Assembly (NCBI GenBank): GCA_009760855.2
Contig: WPIO01000132.1
Location: 188,001-252,000 of the forward strand
Direction: 5' to 3'
DNA from: Cristatella mucedo
Lineage: Eukaryota; Bryozoa; Phylactolaemata; Cristatellidae
DNA length: 64,000 bases
Shown here: one piece after another, positions 1 through 14,300 of the stretch
Layout: each line of letters starts with the position of its first letter
How positions within the stretch are numbered: position 1 is the first letter of the stretch
Program-made: the position numbers and the translations under genes
Notes under the pieces: generated by a model
The model's input: the letters and a program-made list of their open reading frames with translations, nothing else
Databases searched by the model: none
What the model was told of the DNA's origin: nothing

Positions 1-1497
1 TTGGATAGAATCGATGGGATGTCCGCTGTGACATAAAACAAAAAGTGACCGATTGATCAGATGTGGTATGCTTAAGCCTTCAGAAAAGAAGTGACAGACA
101 AGCCGATGAAGTCACTTTAATGACCTTTCTCTGGTAAACAAGTCCGAATTCCCTTAAGTGCTGCAGCAACTTGAGCTGCGATGGCGTGAGATTTTCAGCC
201 GGATAATCCTACAAAAAAGCAGAATGAGCACAAACATGACCGAGACTGATGCTGTCGAAAAAATGCGACAGTTTGAGCTCTGAATAGCAATGTAAGGAAA
301 AACCGGTACTATGACCACGACTTTCCAAGGCTGAGGTTGGTCATGTAAGAGCCACTGCACGAAGGTAACCAGAAATAGCAATAGAAGCTTTATGCCTGCT
401 GACCAGAGGATGATTGAGATCATGCACGATTTTCTGGTGTTCAAGCAGTGTACCATGATAGCATAGAGGACTCTAATTGCACTCTACAAGTACCTACGTT
501 CGGGGATATTGCTCTACTGTATGGGCTTATGTGCATCGAGTACTACATAAATAAGTGTGCAAGGTTGGCATTTTTGGCGTTGCAATGGCAAATGATCATC
601 TCGCAAAATCATGTGATTTCGTTGATGGCAGTTTGCTAATAAGGCTGGCTGATGAAAAACATATTAAATACTCCTGACAGCTTCTGACTAATTTTACAAT
701 TTTTGCACTGCTTGCTGAACCTCGGCAAACTTTGCAGCAACCTATTTTATGGGCTAGCACAGAATCACAAGATGCTAGGCGACCTGACGTATCTAGCAAT
801 ACTTGTTCAGCTACTGCTGCAATAAGAGATCTAGTATACACAAGAAATAAGCACATCATGCCCCACATTATCGGTAGGTCCTTGAAGAACAGATGACACA
901 TAGTCTTTTGCAAATCGATGATTCGCATTTTACATCAGAGGCTGATTCAGTACCCATGAGCTCTTTTTGAGCTACAGGATAGCAAAAATTAAATCTGTTG
1001 CATTGTTGCAGAGTCACAGAGTTGCTTTTTAAGAGGTAGCACAACATTAAGCTTAACAGCAAGACAAATATATGCGTCGGAAAAGCTAAGTCAGAGAACA
1101 GGCATTTTTCTCGATCCAGTTTGCTCTTTGCCAGATGCTACTGCATTTTTTTCAGCCTTAATTAACCCCTACCACAATGTTTCTCTTCTTGTATCTGCTC
1201 GATGCAACTATAAGTGAAGTGGATATCGTAAAGAACTACGAGGTTGCTTTAGTAACTATACGGTGTCTAAGTAGCCTAAAACGCTCCCTCAAGCTTCTCA
1301 GGCTTTGAGAAACCAAGCCGATCTCTGTTTTCGACATTATACGATGAGAATAGATTTCCTATCACTTGTAATCTTCTGCAGTGTCTCTAGTAAGCTTTAC
1401 TTTCCAAGGACCATGCTACAGATATTGTGTTTGACAAAAAACATTACTGACCAGCAAAGAATGTAAGCACTAAAACACGATTACCCAGTTTCCTTAC
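1..1497. other. Intronic stretch of GTF2H4 at left edge
   Basis: I searched the minus strand for the next p52 exon and found none. No repeat that I can name was seen. Open frames here are short and carry no family motif. This is the interior of GTF2H4 intron 7. Confidence 0.55.
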
Positions 1498-1566
1498 CTT
1501 CCCCAGAGTAGAAAAGCTGAGCTGAAACAGGAAGGATAGGCATTCCGCCAAGCTCATCTGCTTCCC
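1498..1566 (-). CDS. GTF2H4: GTF2H4 exon 7
   Basis: This 69-nt phase 0-0 exon reads [20 protein letters not shown], then LGK. Acceptor is ttttttcag and donor gtaagg. The next exon of the family (the part with the YPTRLA motif) was not found in 1-1497, so it should lie left of the window. Confidence 0.93.
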
Positions 1567-2769
1567 CTGAAAAAAGATCAAACACAAGTGAGCGCAAGCA
1601 ATGAAACTAAGTGCTTACTCAGACTCATGAAAAGGCAGCGCATTAGTTGCAAACAGCACCTCGACGAGTTCGAGGTATTCAAGCATGAAATACCACACTT
1701 GGCTGGCAGTGTCCATGAGCAGGAACTGAAAGCCGGACTGAGTGATACCAGGAGCAGAGTCGCCGACTTCTCTGAAAAAATATCACAAGCAGGTAGAGTC
1801 TCACGGGTAGACTACGTTCTGCTTCTGACTTGAAAGCACGGGAACTGCCGATCTAATGAGGTGCCATTGAGCTGGCTGCTGAAGCACTATTCACGTTCAT
1901 AAGCAATTTCCCCGCGGATTGCAATAATACATACCCCTTCATCAAGCCAGAGCGCAGCAGGACATCCACGACGTCTCTACTGACTCCTTGCGTGGCTTCT
2001 TTGGAGCCGACCATGAAGTGCAGAATGCACTGAAAATGAAGAGCAACTTGTCAGTCAGGATATGGACTGCCAGGATATAGGCTGGATGACGGCGTTCCAA
2101 TGAAGCCGCTCTTTGAATTGAAGTGGCTCTTTACAACTGTGCAGGTTGCCAGATGCTCTCCTACCTCCCACCTCTCCAATGAATATTTTTCGAGAAAAGA
2201 TGCATCCTTAGCATGCTTGTCATTGGCGAGGTTCTGAGCAGAACTCCACGATTTTCCTCTGAAATCAAGATAGTAGCGATATCAAGTTACAGCTGAATGA
2301 AGGTCGGCAGGATATAAAAGCAGCCGATCTACAGCTCTTTGGGTTACTTGGACTGCCTTGCCTGCCAGCTGCAGGGCAATGACGTGCACATGTATATAGG
2401 GGGGACCAACAAGAAAAGCAACAGCAGGCAGAATATCTCTTCCGTGTACGTCTATGGAAGCTAAATGATATAGTAAATACAAATTTTGGCCGGATCAATA
2501 ACGCAAGACATTTAAGAAGCCAAAATTGAATCATACTGCTGGAATTTCGGAGTCCAGCAGCAATGTATTTTGAACTTCGAATAGACATCAAATGGAAAGT
2601 TTCAAAGTCTTAATTCTTAGATGGCAGACGGCTCAATTTACGTACCAGAAAGCTGCCATTAAACCTAGGACCAACCTAGTCACCCAATCGGTCGCGAGTT
2701 AAGTTTACATCAGCACTCAACCGAAGAAGAAAGAAAGAGATGAAAGGGGAGAGGAGAGTAGAGGAAAGA

Positions 2770-2838
<69 letters not shown>

Positions 2839-5800
2839 AGAAAGAGAGAGAGAGCAATCAAAGCAGATCGACTAAAGATTTATCTGGTACAAGCACAGAC
2901 CATACGGCATGGACACATGCACCCCACATATAGTAGCAGTGAGAGCATTAGCTCTCAAAAACCCTGTGCCGTTCGAGTCCGAGGGCTGATAGGTAGCCAA
3001 TCTAGTGCATCGGTTCTCAACCTTCCTAATGCCACGACCCTTTATTATAGTTCCTCATGTTGTGGCGACCCAAATCATACAATTCTGTGCAAAATGTTGA
3101 AATGCATGTTTTTCGGTGATCTTAGGCGACCCCTGTGAAAGTGGGTCTCGACCCACAGGGTGAGAACTACTGGTCTAGTGTGTAAGGTATCAAGTTTTAG
3201 CGTAGCATATATGAAATTAAGGCTGAAAGGCTGAATTTCCGAAGGGTAGGGCAATGGAGGCTTTTGTTCCAAATTGCTGTTAACTAAACTTGGCTTTACT
3301 TAAGTGAAAGCAAGTTTCTTGCATAGATGTTTATGATTTCTTCACGCATTCAACATGCAAAGAGCATTATGTTCTGCCAATCCTACTGTTTTTACAGCAA
3401 TATACAGGAAGCAAGCCACCGGGTCTTAAACAAGAGGTAATGTGTGCACGGCATGCACTTCACGGCCCAAGTAGTAGATAAGCATCCTTTCATTAATCGC
3501 AATTAATGGCCAAGTAAAAACCACTAAGACTAATGCCCTGAAGCTGTTGAGTCATCTTCTTGTTTCGTGGCTCAAAAGGGTCAATTGACAGCTAGAATTT
3601 CATGCAGTACTGAAATCAGGGACGTCACTAGGTTCATCTTCAAGTACAGCTGCTGATTCACAATTGCACTGAGCTGGACAAGCAACTTGCTCTCTCCTTT
3701 TCTGCGAGGTCCGCAAAAAGTCAAAAGCAAAACTGGCTCTACTGCAACAAAAATGTTAATATGACTATGCTATGTTTGAGTTGTATCAAAGTTTGACCCA
3801 AAGCAGTTGCCAACTTCCCTAAGGATAAAATGGAGCTTTACAGAAACATCCTAAAAGACGAATGAAATTTGCAAGCAGATAGGGTATTTGTCTTAAAGGG
3901 TTACCTATGGCATTTTAATGGAAAAGTGTTGAAAGATGCAACTTGTGATTACATGTACTTTCACATATTTGCACTAAATTGAATGTTTACTTACCATTCA
4001 TCCTTCATGATGCCGAATCACTGCGTAAATTGTTCGACAACCTTTTGGCTGACAAAAGTTGCTATCTGACCACAGAAAACACTTTAGTATCGACTTTCAT
4101 TAAGTCACTTCTCCATTAATTCTTTATTATGTACAATTTTGCATATAACTAAACCTGCTTGTCATTGGAATGTTTCATTCAATGCTATTACTGCCTTGTA
4201 ACATGTAATTACCGTCCGGAGAAACTCTGACCGAGCTCTACATAACCCACCCAGTGTTGTTATTAGGCCCAAGTCATCAGACGGCAATGCTGCTGAACAT
4301 GCAAATACAATGCTGAAATTACACAATTGAGCTTTAGTCTCAGCCATTAATCTTTTTTAACGGTTTGCAGCTGCAGACGAGTGCAGATTGCTAATAGGTA
4401 GACGAGCCAACTACTTACCCACCCAGAAGAGCAATTTTGAATTGCTTCCTGAAGGTTTCGTTCAGAGTCCAAGACAGCAGACCACCGCCAGGTAACTGCT
4501 GCTCGTGCCAAACCCTCAGATCCAGCAGTTTAGCACATGCAATCTGGTGTTCACTATAACATAAAAAATATAAATACACAGCTGCCCAGAGACCCATCAT
4601 TGCATGAAAATATCTAGACACGATAAGCCACGTGATACGATGCCCTGAGTCCCTGAACGGTACTGCTGCAGCAGGTCACATTGAGAGCTGAGACCAGCCA
4701 AACATGGACCGATACTATTTTAGCAGTACTGATAAGGGCTTGATTTTATTCCATCTGAATCCACCTAGCAATCAGATCAACTATAGTGGCCTGTCGGATG
4801 TTTGAAAACCAACAATATTCCAAATAATTTTCACGCCGATGATAGATTGCTAGCTATATCTCTTCATGCCTGCTAACTATGCAATTTCTGCCTTTTGGAG
4901 AGTCATTCACGGAGTCATTGAATCTCTTAAAAACTAATATAAAAAAATAGAACTCCTGCTAAAAATTGGCCTTAATTGATAGCTAAGGACTACACCTGAC
5001 AGAGCAAAGTTTATTAATTAACTGTACCTTGGGAATGAATACACCATATGTCTAGGCATAATTTCCACCTGCTAACACAGTCTCCAGCACGAGCCAACGA
5101 CCTCTGTCGTAAAGGTGAGCCCCATGACCTTGGTCAATAGAGACAAGCACCTTGACCCTTGGGCTAAACCAGGGCTAGCACGAAACTGAACATTAATCTA
5201 AGCAACGGACGTCATGTGCCAATTTTTTATACAGTTTAAGCATTGTCTAGCATTCACGAATTCAAGCACACGGTAGAGCTCTCAAAACCCCACCCTATAA
5301 CAAACCTACATCATAGCCCCATCACAATAGTAGTTCTTAGTTTTAGAGGCAAGTCTAGATTTTCTAGCATAATCTGCTTCTATTCTTGCTGGATGCCCTC
5401 TGAGTCAGCAAAGAGTAGGAAGTTTGCTGCATCAAATTTTAATCCACTCAGTTGGCATCCATTCCCAGTAGCTATGGGAGAATGCAAGGTTCAAGTGCTT
5501 GTACTCAATGCTGAGCAAGATTCCCTTCTGCCACTCTTGAGTGTACATCTAGCTTGTTATGCCTCTGCCGAATCGATCATATATCGACAGATGCAAGCAG
5601 GACATCCTTTCTGGTTGTTCATGAACTGCCGAATGCGGTTGTGTGCTTCAGCTATTTTAATTTTCCTGTCTTCAGGATCGTCGTGCACTGTCGTGAACCT
5701 CTCTCTACCAGTTCACAATGCCGCCCCTTCTTTAAATCCTACAGCGCAGTCACTTTAGCATTCAAGGGTCATATTGCAAAACTTGAATACAATAGTTAGC

Positions 5801-8257
5801 TTTCTTTTCACTTCACCAGCAGTTGCAGAGCACCGAACATTTTGAGATCTTACACTGAGCACTACTTAGCATAGACACTGTGAACCAGACAGCATAGCTT
5901 AATAGTACACCGAAAGCATGCTGTAATAATACATCTGCACATTTTTGATGGATTTAATAAACTCTACTTTGCAAGACACCCAAGTCTTTTTCTCAGAGAG
6001 CAATCGTTATATTTTAGTCTAATAACCTGTCGTGAGGCATCGGCTCAAGTCAAAGCTGTCGAATACTTTTATTTTAAAGGGATTTTATTTTATCAATTTT
6101 TATATAAATTTAATTCGATCCACAGGAAATCGGCTGCTCTACCGCTTTGAAATGTTTATTGGCTGCACATAACAGCCAGGTATAGATAATTAATGTAATG
6201 TATCTCCGTCAGTAACTCCACAAAGTCATAAAGACCATGTGGGTGTTACGCAGGAGAGTTTTGTATAGCGCACTCACAGCCTAAGCGGCTTTCGGTACGC
6301 ATTCGGTAGCCAACAGACTTCGTCTCACGCAACAAAGAGAAAGTGGGAAGCATAGCAGAGTCAGGAAAGCAGTTGGGGTAGTGAGTAGCATAGAAGTAGC
6401 TACTCAAGACCACTGAAAAGGATGTGCCATAGTCGGCAGTAGGAGAGTAGTTGTCGTTGTGTAAGAATTGTGGAAGCAAGTTCCACAGTCAAGGACCAGC
6501 AGAGCTAAAGCTTCTGTCACCAACTGTCTTTAAGCTGAGGAATGGGATAGCTAATTTGTTGTCCACATAGGACCTGAGGGCGCGAACAGGCTGAAACTGA
6601 TGCAGCAGTTCAGCTAGGTACGAATGAGCCAAGCCGTGGCAGGCCTTGTGGGTCAGCGTCAGAACTTTGCTCTGTATCCTTTGCTCAACCGGCAACCATC
6701 CTAGGCCTTTTAGCAAAGGAGACACGTGGTCAAACCGCTGGGACTTGAAGACCAGCCTTGCAGCCATATTCATAGTCCACTGTAGTGGCATAATAGCTTT
6801 CTTTGGTAGCCCAGCCAAAAGGGAATTACAATAATCAAGCCGAGACAGAACTAAAGAGCTAGTTTAAATTTTTTACAAGCCACTGTGGGAGACAGCTTCT
6901 AATCTTGGATAGGGATCGGATGTGATGGCTAGCTGTAGAGGCAGTCTTCTGAATGAAGCTTTTGAAATTGAGGCAGCTGTCGAACACGACACCTAGATTA
7001 CGAGCACGTGGTGAAGGTCACACAATAGCATCACCTATTAGAACTGCAAAGCCTTTTAATCCAGCCATATGCTTAGGGTGTCCTATGAGCAGCAGTTCGG
7101 TTTTATCGTCATTTAATTTCAGGATGCTTTCCGACATCCAGGATCAAATGTCGGCATGCCAAGCATTCAGTTTCTCAGTTGCCGCAACAGATTCCGACGG
7201 TTTAAATGACAAATACAGCTGAGTATCGTCAGCATAAAAGTGATATCCTATTCCATGTGCCTTAATGACTTTTTCCAGAGGTTGTGTATAAATGGAGAAC
7301 AGTAAGGGACCGAGTACAGACCCTTGAGGGACTCCACAGGTGACCATTCTCGTGAGTGAGACCTGACCCCCACACGACACGGATTGAACACGATCAGACA
7401 AGTATGATTTAAACCACGCCAGTGATTAAAAGAGAGTCCGTCCTACCTAGAGAGTCAAGTTTTTCGGCCAGCGAGGAGGCATACAATTAATTGATTCAGC
7501 AAATCCGGATTTATGAAGTGAGAAATGTAGCTCAGAAGCCATCTAGTGCCTGCTAGTCAAAGGTGGTGAATCGAGTGACAGGTCAAGGACAAAGGAAGGT
7601 CAGATCAGGCAGCTGAATCTATGTCCACCTATTCGGCCAATAGAACTGCCAGCCAGACTAACTTCTAGCAAGTAACAAAAACCAACAATAAGAACATCAA
7701 AAACCAAACGGATTTGAATTCAAAAGGGCTTTTTAAAGGGCGGCCATGGCATTTTAGCAGCTTTTGCTCTCTGCAATATGCCCGAAGCAACGACTGGCGA
7801 TCCCAGCTCCCGGTAGGCATAGCTGAGTTGATGCGTTGGAGAGCTACCCGATATGTGTGTGAAGTAGGTATTTCGCCAATTGTTTTAATTGGCTGCGAAT
7901 TGATGGTAGACTTTAAATTCACAGCCGGTACGTTTGTCAAATGAATAGCACCTTACCAATCAAGACCCAGCATCAACAGAAGCTGAAAAGAAAAAGCGTT
8001 CACGCCAACAACCAGCCGGAAAGACCCCTGAGAAGCGACTGCTGAGCTAAATGCTGCAGAAACTGAAAAAAGAGGCTGCTCTACCACCCTGGTTTGGCCC
8101 AGTGGTTAAGGTGCTTGCCTTTGATGATTTGAAGTCAAGGCTTTGACGACCGAGGTCGTGGGCTTGAGCAGTTCGGCACATGTGAAGAGCATGGAGAGAG
8201 ATTAAGTTCTCTTAAAGTGAAATACAAATGAATATATATATATATATATATACATAT

Positions 8258-8309
<52 letters not shown>

Positions 8310-11300
8310 TGTTGCCAGCAACAACGGACCAGAGACTGCGAAAGACGCAGAAGCCCGACGAATTAGGCTTAAGGAAGTGAGTCAGAAGAGCAAGCAGGTG
8401 GAACCGTACCTAGCATGTCTCTGAATTAGTTCAGGCTTACGTAGGCTGGGGCAAAGGAATGAAGGGACCGAATAGGAGTGATACAACCTTAAAGTAAATG
8501 CACTGCTTCATGAAAAGCAATGGCTTGTCGGCTATAAGTGGCATAAAGTAGTAACTTCAGACATAATTTACTAGAGACAAGCGTAGCCGTCGAGTTTTGC
8601 ACCAACTTTAAGCACCCTTATTGCACAGGCCGGAAGACCTGCCAGCAGTGAGTTGTTGAGGTAAAGACTGGCTGTTACAAATGCATGGACCAACTTGAAT
8701 GTGATATCCCTATCTAAGCAGATCCGATTTTTTTAAGAGGGAGAGTATAAATTGTGAAAGAAGCAAACCACACTGAGAGCTAAGAGGTACCCTGTACTTC
8801 AGTGGTTCCTGTGAGGATCTTTGCCTGTTTACATCAATACTCTGGAGTCTCCCACTAAGATAGCACCGACACCATTGCAGCGTAGTGCTAGTACGAGACA
8901 AGACGAGAGGTGCTCGAAAAGAACTAGGTGATCAATAGTATAAAAAACTGCCGAAAGAGCCAGCAAAACAAGCAGAGAGACTATATAGAAGTTTGCATCC
9001 CTGAGAAAGGCATTATACACAAGCAGCAATGCTGACCCCGTGGCATCATTAGTACTAAAACCTGACTGGAACTTATATTTGCAAGGTTTGAAGTTTTGAT
9101 GCAAGAGTTTAGCTGGTCTGCCTCTCTTCATTCTAGCATCGTTGATATGAACTGCAGTAGGGAGACTGGGCGAAAGTTGTTTAAACCCTCCTAGTCTAGT
9201 GTTGCTTTCTCAATGGCCTAACCACAGACTTTTTGAAAGGTACACGAAGGACAAGACCTCCGGCTGAGTACATATTTATTATGTTAGTGATGCATGGCAG
9301 CAGCAAATCTATACATTGAAAGAGAACAGTGGGAATACCTTCTAATTAGTCTAAATAGACTAGGAGGAGATGAACTTCCAAATGTCCCCTGTGGCAGATG
9401 TGGACATTGAGATACTGCAAGGAAATGTGGGAGAGGAGTCCAGTGAAGATGTTACTTCTGAGATGGACTCTCCAATTGTATCTGTTTTGCTGACAAAGAA
9501 GCCAGAGAAGCAATCTGCCAGTTTGCCACAAGGGTCACTAGATAAGGTGCTCATGTGAGAGAGGTTAAGTAGATGGTTGATAGCCAACATCTGCATTTTT
9601 GGATTACGGTCCTCAGATTCAGCTATGTTTTTTCTATAGAAGCTAGATCTGGCTTAAGCTAGATCTGGCTTTAGCTAGGATAGATCGGTATGATCTACAC
9701 TTGTGCTCACATGCCAGTCGATGTAAAATCAGTTCTATATCTTTTGGATGCCCTTAGTAAACCTTACTGTTTATTTCCTGTGGTAAACAATTAGCCACCT
9801 GGGCTAGGGCATACAGATTGCTTAGTCAGAACAGCAAACGCGTCCAGAACATCGGCTAGCGTCATGTTGCAACATTTCACCACAAAGGACATGTCGAATT
9901 AAAGATTGAGCAGCTGGGGTGAGGTTGACATTTCTGAGGGGACAACATCAATATCAAGGACCTACAGTTTTTGCGATTTAAACGCGATTCAGAATACCAA
10001 GAGAACACAAAATGCCGACTGAATGAGATCCCTATGCGCTTACATGCGAAGAATTTGGCAATTAAGCAATCCAGACCAAGAACACTTAAAGTTCTCCGTA
10101 GCCATACCCAATCACCAACTTATTCAGTATGAATTTTCAGTCATTCAAACCAAAATTTAAGCAAGATGCACAATCAAAGTCGAAACAACCATAGCAATAT
10201 CAGAGGGCTAACACAATCAATAACGTCATCCATACAAACAGAAGTAGAAGCTCTGGGTATATGTTAACTTGCCAGGAGTGCTACTTACATGATGACCAAC
10301 ATTGGTACAAGAACAGACCTCTGAGAAACTCGATGGACGATGGCTAACCAAGACGATTACTCACTATAGCAACAGGGCTTGGTCAAATAGAGCCGATTCA
10401 TAAGAAAAGGCCATGTCTATGACAGCAACTGAAGCTAAGTATCTAAATAAGAGCTTAATGATCAGGAGTATTTGATTATGCCAACAAGTGGATGAGTATT
10501 TTAACCCTGTTATGTTACAATGCTGGAAAATATCATTGTAATTGTACTTCGACTGAGTTTTCAAGTACACCCATATTGACTTTACAGCTGCAGGAAAAAA
10601 CATGCAAGATTGGCCGATAAGCAATGCCGAGAAAGGTTTAATCAAAAAAAAAATATTTCGCAAATAAGGCAAGTCCCGTGTAGAGCTGATGCAGTGGCCT
10701 CCACGCGTGACTATAGAATTAATTCAGCGATGCCCATCACCCTTTCCTTTAAGCAGTTGGCGACCGATTACTGTTGGCTGTCCACCAATAACCATGCATG
10801 TGCTGAATAGGTTACTAACTTCAAGTGCAATAACTACTTAGGCTTTAGCCTATGGGAGTAGGCGATGACAAACATACCAACAAGTGGGATTCAGTTGAGA
10901 CAGCAACAGCATTCACACTGCATGAATCTTACGTATGTGTTTCAGGGGTAAGATCTGACAGTAGTTCACAATGAATTCACTTGGGAAACACAACTATTAC
11001 CGAGAGTTCAGAAACAGAACTGATCTACTAGTTTTTCTGTGTGAAGGGTAGATAACAGAACAAGGTTTAAACATGCATGACTTCTGACTCTGAGTTGGCT
11101 TACTAGTTGCATGCTAATACAAATCTCGTGGCCACACGAGCAAGCAGCAAAAGCCTGTAGATGAAGACACAAAAATTAGTCAGGAAATCAACAGGAAAGG
11201 AGCACTGAACTACACCGTAAGTTCTTACGCTGACCCACAAGGCCTGCTACGGCTTGGCTCCTTCGTAACTAGCTGAACTGTTGCACCAGTTTCAGCCTGT

Positions 11301-14300
11301 TCGTGCCCCCAGGTACTGTGTGGACAATAAATTAGCTGTTCCATTCCTCTGCCCAAAGACCGTTGGCAACAGAAGCTTTAGCTCTGCAGGTCTAAGACTG
11401 TGGAACTCGCTTCCACAATTCTTACGAAACGACAACTACTCTCCTGCTGCCGACTATGGCTCATCCTTTTCAGCAGTCCTGAGCTGCTGCTTCCATGCTA
11501 CTCACTACCTCAACTGCTCTCCTGACTCTGCTATGCTTCCCACCTTCTCTTTGTTGCGTGAGAGTCTGTTGGCTACCGAATGCGTGCCGAAAGCCGCTCA
11601 GGCTGTGAGTGCGCTATATAAAACTCTCCTGCGTAACACCCACATTGTCTCTAAGTCTTTGTGGAGTTACAGATGGAGATATAACAACAACAACCAATAT
11701 CTCATATGATAAACAGCCTGAAACATATTGCACATCACCAACAACTAAGAACAAGCCATTAAGGAAAACAGTTGAGGTCGGTGTGGTATGAATACCAGCA
11801 TGTACCCAAACCTTAAACGACTACATTGCATGGACTCACACGATTCAAATAAATCAGGGGTGTTAGGCCATCGAGTGGTATATGAGGACTACTGTTACTA
11901 ATATAAGGACAAGTTTAGCTTCAATTTGGACATAAGTTGAATCTCATGAGGATACTCCAAAAATGCTATGTCGACCATCGAACAGTTAGTAACAAACCTA
12001 GCATAAAACACAATGGAAAGCCTAGCGCTCAAAAATGGTGCAGACAGCACATCCCGGGTAGCATCTGCACGGGATATGGGAGTCTAAAAAAAAAGCTGTT
12101 TGCAATTTGACCATCTTGGCTCCTATGGCAAGTCAACCTGCTTTCAACTAAATAACACACAACGTATTCTAGCATGCTCAGATAAGGGTATCACAGACAA
12201 GTGAGTCCATCCAAGTGTTTCACCTGTTCTAGACTTTCTCACGCTTTCCTTGTAGGTCTTGCTGCCTGTACAAGGCACAAACAAAGCTGCAAAACTATGC
12301 TGGCCAGGACACTGCAACTGCTAAATAAACGCCACCACATGCTCTCCATAAGCACATTATCCAATTCAAGGTCTTATCCAATTCAAGGTCTTGTTATTCA
12401 CTTATATGTCGCTTTATTCTCTCACTCAAGCTCATCAGTCGAAAACACTTCTTCATTAGGTTTTGACTTGTACTAATCGCTTTACTGTAGTAAAAATAGC
12501 CGTGTCCTCAATTAACCTCAAATCCTTATGAGGCTATACCTTCAACTAGTATACTCACAATGCTAGAAATCGCTACCGACTTATACAATAAAATCCGTAA
12601 ATTGACAGTAGAAATAAAGCTATATAACACACGGGTTCATCGCAGACTTTGAATTGCTCATGAGAAATGTCCCTTATCTGCTTCAGCAAGCTGGCATTGG
12701 CATCGCGGCATTTAAAAAAGCTGAAACAAAGCTGTTCCTCTGAGCATTCTTTTCATCAGATTTTATTGCCTAATACGTGTTTAAGCATGTCGAAACTATG
12801 CATTTAACTGTCACTTATCACTTTACATGCTTCCTTTCCATCGTATGCAACGTTCCGGATTATAACTCAGAAATTGAAATCAAGCAGGTCGCTATTCCAC
12901 ATTCTTTGTAAGCAACGTACACACAATCAGACCCTATATCCTCTATAACATACAAAGTGTAGTTTTTGCCCTTTGCTCTGCTTTCATCTCTTCTCCTTCC
13001 TCTTTCTGTCTTGGAGCTCCCAGCACTCCTTTTCTCTTACTCATATCGCTTTACTTTTCCTTCCTCTTCCTTCTCTGCTTCTACATCTGCCTTCAGACTT
13101 ACTCTGTTGACCTCATCTCGAAGCCGATATCTCAGTCAAAGTGGACTAATAGCAATATAGACATCATACATGCTATTCTTCATATAAAACATTAAATCTC
13201 CTGGTCTCCATCATAGACGACATAACAAATATGTCCAGGGCAGGTCCTGTCTATATACTACCGAATTACATTTGCTTAGTCACCTGTCTACTATTTCTAC
13301 CAAAGGTACCTTGGCAAGAAGCAGCAGAGCAGCTCAAATCCTATATAAAAAATACAGCATAGCAAGTAAGCTCCAATAAAGTTTTGAAGCAAAGCATTCC
13401 ATCATTAATCCAGTCAATCAAATTAGCGCTATTGGGTTTGCATAATAATAAAAAAATACTAGCTGATTTAGCCGCCTCTTTTGAATAACGATAGAGGAGC
13501 CTTTACGGCTATCACCACCGTCGGCTGCTGCGATAAAGGATAGCCCACCGAAGGATTCGAACCCACGACCAAGGTCGTGAAAAGCAGCCACCTTATCTTA
13601 GTGTGCCATCACGGCTCACCTTTCAACTTCACCCTTCACGTAATCACCTTCTCAGGACTGCTGACTTACTCGGTAGCATTTAGTACCATTGATCATCAAG
13701 CCCTTATAATCTCGCCCGGGAATTACTAGGATTGCATTATGCAAATTTCGTGTCTAGCTCAGTGCAAGATTGCAAGCAAATGCTAACCATGATTAAGAGC
13801 CAATCAATCCACTGAGACACAGCAGCATGTGTATTATGACCATCAGAGGAATGCTGACTTATATACAATTCTCTTAGCTAGTTCTCTAAGATCTCTAAGT
13901 GGTATTAATATCATTGATCAAGTCCCTCTTAAAAGAAGATCATGTTTTCGGGGAATCATAGCACAGCACTGCAGAAATTGAGGTCAAATTTTGGACGACA
14001 ATGTCTGCTGGTCACCCGATGAGAATAACCCCAGGGATCTATTGCAGGTCTCTCCTTTTCATAATACAAAATTCTTATTTTCGACATGGCCGAGCTTGGC
14101 TCAATTGCTAAGCAGATAACGCAAAGCTCTATTCCTTTTAGATTGATTTTGCCTGGCCTTCCATCACGTTATACCCTCTTAACTAACTAGCACAATGAAT
14201 TGCCAACATTTGCACTTGGATGACAGCAAATGTTTCAGAATGACCAACTAAAGGGTTATGGGCAAACCTATAGTGACTTATGAGAAAATAATCAAAATTA

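Noticed and set aside
1198-1440. Search for the next GTF2H4 exon (stretch reading SLRSLRERFRLLRHRIV on the minus strand)
   Set aside because: Does not align with the expected segment following STLGK in p52 and lacks a convincing acceptor.
5243-5758. 171-codon plus-strand open frame
   Set aside because: No domain, no splice partner, and it lies in the large GTF2H4 intron; the minus strand of the same region also shows a short open frame ([20 protein letters not shown]), and neither could be assigned.
13485-13620. tRNA-like A and B boxes
   Set aside because: The heads match a dispersed SINE family and lack a full cloverleaf and terminator, so these are not tRNA genes.
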